This document shows positions 5,243-7,945 of a DNA stretch of 7,945 nucleotides, one piece after another. The translations under genes and the position numbers were made by a program. Source of the DNA: JBEBXQ01 sp040391535 (GTDB lineage Bacteria; Bacteroidota; Bacteroidia; Cytophagales; Spirosomataceae); the NCBI GenBank assembly GCA_040391535.1, contig JBEBXQ010000170.1:1-7945 (forward strand), read 5' to 3'. Positions within the stretch are counted from its first letter, which is position 1; each line of letters begins with the position of its first letter. The notes beneath the pieces are model-generated. The model saw only the letters and a list, made by a program, of their open reading frames with translations. It was not told the DNA's origin and did not search any database.

Positions 5243-6319
5243 ATGTCACCAGAAAACAAGCCTATGATGAACGATAATAAAGCCGGAAAACTTTCGGGGG
5301 ATTTGTGCAGGCAGTCATTTCTTACCAAAAACGGTGCAAACAGGTCTGAGGTCATTACGGGGCCGGCCTATGGGGTTGATGTTGCGATTGTAGCACTACC
5401 CGGCGGACTCGGGATGGCCATGACCAGCGATCCGTTAAGTCTGATTCCGACACTGGGTTTACAGGAATCTGCATGGCTGTCAGTACACCTTATGGCCAAT
5501 GACATGGCTACGACAGGCCATGCTCCTATGTATGCACAGTTTGTGCTTAATCTGCCCACGACATTATCAGATCAGGATTTTGCCGTTTACTGGGATTACA
5601 TCGATAAATACTGCAAACAGTTAGGAGTGTCTATCACAGGCGGCCATTCAGGAAAGATTGAAGGACAGAACTCAACCATCGCCGGAGGCGGAACCATGAT
5701 CACGGTTGCGCCCATCGATACTTTACTGACCAGTAACAAAGCCGGTGAGGGCGATGTCCTGATAGTAGCGGGTGAGGCTGCCATTGTCTCTACCGCCATC
5801 CTTTCCAGAAGTTTCCCTGAAACTGTCAGAAACAGGGTTGGAAGCGAACTCTGGCACAAAGGCTGTGAACTTTTCTACCAGACCTCGTCGCTTAAAGCAG
5901 CATTAGCAGCTGTAGGCGACTCTCAAAACCAGGTAACCGCCATGCATGACGTGACGGAATGTGGTGTTTTGGGTGCTGTTTATGAAATGGCTGTTGCATC
6001 CGGTAATGGTGTTACTGTCAACAAAAGTGCCATTCCGAGCGGATCTGCGCAACGCGAAATTATGCGGATATTTGAGATTGACCCGCTGTATTGTGTTGGT
6101 GCAGGATCAACGATTATAGCCGTAAAGAACCATGCAGTGGACGATGTTCTGTACAGATTGCGACAACAAGGGATTATTGCATCGGTAGCCGGCATTTTCA
6201 CGGCTGCCTCAGAGGGCCGCAATCTGGTTGAAAACGAAAAGAAAATTCCGTTAACAATTCCTGCGACCGATCCTTACTGGAGTGCTTTTTTCAGCGCCTT
6301 CGCAGCTGGAAAAAAGTAA
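5243..6319 (+). CDS. PurM/HypE-like protein (AIR synthase-related, ThiL superfamily fold) of the TPP operon
   Basis: The 358-residue protein has the two-domain PurM fold of AIR synthase, ThiL, SelD and HypE, which bind ATP or phosphorylated substrates. Visible landmarks are YGVDVAIVALPG (43-54), TSDPLSL (61-67), SVHLMANDMATTGHAP (80-95, the conserved AND motif), GVSITGGHSG (128-137), MHDVTECGVLGAVYEMA (234-250) and the Gly-rich CVGAGSTIIAV (284-294). It is not a hydrogenase-maturation HypE: it ends AAGKK without the C-terminal Cys that HypE needs, and no hyp genes are near. The usual GGDT is GGHS, as in archaeal and bacterial AIR synthase-related proteins of unknown role. A kinase or ATP-dependent step on a thiamine precursor is plausible given ThiL in this superfamily and the riboswitch, but remains inference. 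In-frame ATGs at 5264 and 5267 are alternative starts. The gap to the methyltransferase gene is 64 bp. Confidence 0.86.
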   Translation: MSPENKPMMNDNKAGKLSGDLCRQSFLTKNGANRSEVITGPAYGVDVAIVALPGGLGMAMTSDPLSLIPTLGLQESAWLSVHLMANDMATTGHAPMYAQFVLNLPTTLSDQDFAVYWDYIDKYCKQLGVSITGGHSGKIEGQNSTIAGGGTMITVAPIDTLLTSNKAGEGDVLIVAGEAAIVSTAILSRSFPETVRNRVGSELWHKGCELFYQTSSLKAALAAVGDSQNQVTAMHDVTECGVLGAVYEMAVASGNGVTVNKSAIPSGSAQREIMRIFEIDPLYCVGAGSTIIAVKNHAVDDVLYRLRQQGIIASVAGIFTAASEGRNLVENEKKIPLTIPATDPYWSAFFSAFAAGKK

Positions 6320-6346
6320 AAGGTTGGAGAAACTCATTTTCCAGCC
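6305..6346 (+). repeat. Intercistronic hairpin with two alternative pairings
   Basis: TTTTCCAGCC (6337-6346) can pair with GGTTGGAGAA (6322-6331; 10 bp including two G-U pairs, 5-nt loop). Alternatively, TTTTCCAGC (6337-6345) pairs perfectly with GCTGGAAAA (6305-6313), inside the last codons of the upstream gene. No T-run follows. It may tune mRNA stability or read-through to the next gene. Confidence 0.4.
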
Positions 6347-6398
6347 CTGAAAGAAAAGACAACTGTTTCAAATATTGTCCGTTTAGTTTTTAAGAATA

Positions 6399-7055
6399 AT
6401 GCAAGCAAAAAAATATACTATAGCAGGAGGTATTTACCTGGTAATTGATCCGGCGATGGAAAGTAGCTTTCTGTTTCATCAATTACAAAAGGCATTGACC
6501 AGTAACAAAATAACGGTAGTTCAGATCTGGAACCACTGGAAGAACGTTCCTGATAAACCTGCGGTGATAGAAAAAATATGTGAGATGGTACATGGTTATC
6601 AGATTCCGGTAATGATGAACGCAGACTGGGAATTACTGAAAGTGTTTCCGCTGGATGGCGTTCATTTTGACGCACAACCTGATGATCTTGATCTTATCAG
6701 AAGTAGTATAGGCAGGCCATTTCTTACCGGAGTTACGGTTTCAAACCATCTTGACCTCGTGAAATGGGCTGATGCTCAGCAAATGGATTATATTTCCTTC
6801 TGCTCGGTTTTCCCCTCTTCCTCCGCAGGAAGCTGCGAGCTTGTCTCAACACAGACTTTACAGAAAGCCAGACAATTAACCCCACTGCCCATCTTTGTTT
6901 CAGGAGGAATAACACCGGAAAATCTGCATCAATTACCTGCCGATGCCTTCGACGGTATTGCGGTTATATCCGGCATTATGAAGCAATCAGCACCCGAAAC
7001 CAGCGCAAACAACTATTACAAAGCACTTAGTGAAATTAAATTATCAAATGAATAA
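6399..7055 (+). CDS. ThiE/TenI-family protein (thiamine phosphate synthase-like) with altered active site
   Basis: The 218-residue product is a TIM-barrel protein of the ThiE/TenI family, with the usual length and block order: GGIYLVIDP (10-18), VVQIWNH (40-46), IPVMMNADWELLK (69-81), DGVHF (86-90), FLTGVTVSN (108-116), DYISFCSVFPSSSAG (130-144), IFVSGGITPENL (165-176), FDGIAVISGIM (184-194). In ThiE proper, which joins HMP-PP and the thiazole phosphate, these blocks read QxREK, ND, GQED, GPxFPTxTK. Here the Arg and Lys of the first are Trp44 and His46, the metal-binding Asp after Asn74 is Ala75, and the Lys of the TxTK loop is missing. ThiE activity is therefore doubtful. The TenI His after GxS is Ser115, so TenI chemistry is not supported either. 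TPP control ties it to thiamine metabolism, perhaps on a related substrate. It follows the PurM-like gene by 79 bp. Confidence 0.85.
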   Translation: MQAKKYTIAGGIYLVIDPAMESSFLFHQLQKALTSNKITVVQIWNHWKNVPDKPAVIEKICEMVHGYQIPVMMNADWELLKVFPLDGVHFDAQPDDLDLIRSSIGRPFLTGVTVSNHLDLVKWADAQQMDYISFCSVFPSSSAGSCELVSTQTLQKARQLTPLPIFVSGGITPENLHQLPADAFDGIAVISGIMKQSAPETSANNYYKALSEIKLSNE

Positions 7056-7066
7056 ATGTCCGTAAC

Positions 7067-7327
7067 ATGAAAGCATCCTTATTAAATAAACTTTGCTGTC
7101 CGGTTGACAAAAAAGATCTGCACCTTTCTGTTTTCCTGAAAACCCCGGAAGATGATATTATAGAAGGACTATTGAGCTGCCCCGCATGCCAGCGGTATTA
7201 TCCCATTATATATGGTATACCCGTTATGACACCTGACGAATACCGTCAAAAATCACTGGAAGCACCGGTACTCGAAAAGTGGGGACTAACGGCAGAGCAT
7301 TCAGCCTATAAGCTACTGAAGGAATAG
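7067..7327 (+). CDS. Trm112-like zinc-ribbon protein (UPF0434 family), last gene of the TPP operon
   Basis: The 86-residue protein has the Trm112/UPF0434 pattern: LLNKLCCPVDKKDLHL (5-20), a variable loop, then GLLSCPACQRYYPIIYGIPVM (34-54). Cys11, Cys38 and Cys41 are in the places expected for a zinc site, with Cys10 or Asp14 as possible fourth ligand. The C-terminal 30 residues are helical and charged, longer than in the smallest bacterial members. In yeast and archaea Trm112 binds and activates several class I SAM methyltransferases. Here a class I methyltransferase opens the same operon, so a regulatory or stabilising partnership is a reasonable inference. It starts 11 bp after the ThiE-like stop codon, consistent with co-transcription or coupling. 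The family match is good from motifs; the partnership is untested. Confidence 0.78.
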   Translation: MKASLLNKLCCPVDKKDLHLSVFLKTPEDDIIEGLLSCPACQRYYPIIYGIPVMTPDEYRQKSLEAPVLEKWGLTAEHSAYKLLKE

Positions 7328-7427
7328 CATTTCATTCACTTCAGATAAATTTATATGCAGCACGGTTAACAAAACCATCCGCTTTTTTGTTGGGAGTAGA
7401 GATACTTATTCAACAATCGCTAAAATA

Positions 7428-7724
7428 ATGGCCAATTTTTCTGAATTAATTAAATCCAACAAACCCGTACTGGTCGATTTCTATACCGTCTGGTGCGGGC
7501 CATGTAAAACTTTAAAGCCCATTTTAGAAACCGTTAAAGAAAAAATGGGTAACGAGGCTACGATACTCAACATTGACCTTGACAAGAATCTGGCTGCTGC
7601 ACGTAAATATCAGATCACAAGTGTACCCACTTTAATTCTGTTCAAAAACGGCAAAGTTGCCTGGCGCAAAACCGGAGTAGTACCGGCGGAAGATATTGAA
7701 AAAGCAATAAAGAAACACAGCTGA
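7428..7724 (+). CDS. trxA: Thioredoxin
   Basis: The 98-residue protein is a complete classical thioredoxin, a cytosolic dithiol-disulfide oxidoreductase reduced by thioredoxin reductase. The active site WCGPC is at residues 22-26 within VLVDFYTVWCGPCKTLKPIL. The conserved cis-Pro is Pro67 in TSVPTLILFKNGK (64-76), and the glycine before the last helix is Gly83. There is no signal peptide, so it is not one of the periplasmic TlpA/ResA-like proteins common in Bacteroidota. It lies 100 bp after the Trm112-like gene. That gap holds an AT-rich 7-bp dyad (7368-7374 with 7385-7391) but no clear promoter or terminator. It could be read through from the TPP operon or have its own start. A link to thiamine metabolism is not needed to explain it. 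Confidence 0.94.
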   Translation: MANFSELIKSNKPVLVDFYTVWCGPCKTLKPILETVKEKMGNEATILNIDLDKNLAAARKYQITSVPTLILFKNGKVAWRKTGVVPAEDIEKAIKKHS

Positions 7725-7754
7725 TTTCTGTAAGCACCTGTTTGTAAGGAGACT

Positions 7755-7776
7755 ATATTTTTTGTCAAAAAAATAT
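7755..7776 (+). terminator. Possible AT-rich terminator hairpin after thioredoxin
   Basis: A T-rich arm (7755-7763) can pair with an A-rich arm (7767-7776) across a short loop, about 30 nt after the thioredoxin stop. The stem is all A-T and no T-run follows, so the call is weak. Confidence 0.25.
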
Positions 7777-7808
7777 TCAAAACCAGCTCTTGTGAGACAG
7801 GGTCATTT

Positions 7809-7840
7809 TTTGGAAATAATAACACAAAACACTACCTTTG
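7809..7840 (+). promoter_or_regulatory. Bacteroidota-type promoter of tRNA-Ser
   Basis: TTTG (7809-7812) and TACCTTTG (7833-7840, full match to TAnnTTTG) are separated by 20 bp. The mature tRNA starts at 7855, so the 5' leader would be about 8-10 nt. This is one of the best promoter matches in the window. Confidence 0.7.
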
Positions 7841-7854
7841 CACTCCATTCAAAC

Positions 7855-7941
7855 AGAGAGGTGTCCGAGTGGTTGAAGGAGCACGCCTGGAAAGTGTGTA
7901 TACGGGTAACCGTATCGAGAGTTCGAATCTCTTCCTCTCTG
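7855..7941 (+). tRNA. tRNA-Ser (anticodon GGA)
   Basis: The full class II cloverleaf can be drawn. The acceptor stem is AGAGAGG/CCTCTCT (7855-7861 with 7934-7940), with discriminator G at 7941. The anticodon stem is CACGC/GTGTG (7882-7886 with 7894-7898), with loop CTGGAAA and anticodon GGA at 7889-7891. The long variable arm is TACGG/CCGTA with loop GTAA. The T arm is GAGAG-TTCGAAT-CTCTT (7917-7933). The long variable arm and discriminator G are serine identity features. It reads UCC and UCU codons. CCA is not encoded (CAAA follows), as usual in Bacteroidota. Confidence 0.97.
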
Positions 7942-7945
7942 CAAA

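Noticed and set aside
5243..6319. HypE (NiFe hydrogenase maturation) as the name of the PurM-like gene
   Set aside because: The C-terminal Cys required for cyanide ligand formation is missing, and there is no other hydrogenase gene in the window.
7428..7724. Thioredoxin as a certain member of the TPP operon
   Set aside because: A 100-bp gap separates it, and its housekeeping role needs no thiamine link; read-through is possible but not shown.
1..7945. CRISPR array, insertion sequence, integrase, attachment site next to the tRNA
   Set aside because: No repeated spacer-like array, transposase motif or terminal repeats were seen. The tRNA lies at the window end, so its 3' flank cannot be examined for integration.

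Overview
This 7.9 kb window looks chromosomal and comes from a Bacteroidota genome, probably an environmental member such as Chitinophagales, Cytophagales or Sphingobacteriales. Three promoters fit the Bacteroidota consensus (-33 TTG, about 18-20 bp, then -7 TAnnTTTG). Starts lack clear Shine-Dalgarno sequences, and the tRNA gene does not encode its CCA end. The order-level placement is inference. I see no IS element, integrase, CRISPR array or prophage gene.

Left part (1-1190): a membrane acyl-CoA desaturase-type gene converges on a small Rnk/GreA-C-terminal-type transcription factor across a strong shared hairpin terminator. Next comes about 480 bp without a gene (1188-1670) that is rich in inverted repeats. 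It ends in an operator- or attenuator-like repeat just ahead of a half-size EamA transporter (1671-2087).

Middle (2113-4132, minus strand): a lipoprotein formylglycine-generating enzyme with both active-site cysteines is followed by a TIGR01777-type NAD(P)-binding protein. The latter has lost the Ser and Tyr residues typical of its family. The two are probably co-transcribed from a clear promoter at 4178-4206.

Right part (4242-7327, plus strand) is the highlight. A TPP riboswitch starts essentially at the transcription start and feeds an intrinsic terminator, and I can trace mutually exclusive pairings. It controls four genes that are not the canonical thi set: a class I SAM methyltransferase, a PurM/HypE-like (AIR synthase-related) protein, a ThiE/TenI-fold protein whose phosphate- and metal-binding residues are largely replaced, and a Trm112-like zinc-ribbon protein. 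Regulation by TPP says the operon belongs to thiamine metabolism. The set suggests an uncharacterised salvage, repair or modification route with a methylation step, where the Trm112-like protein may be the methyltransferase's partner. That function is inference.

Right edge: a complete thioredoxin gene, possibly transcribed separately, and a tRNA-Ser(GGA) with its own promoter.
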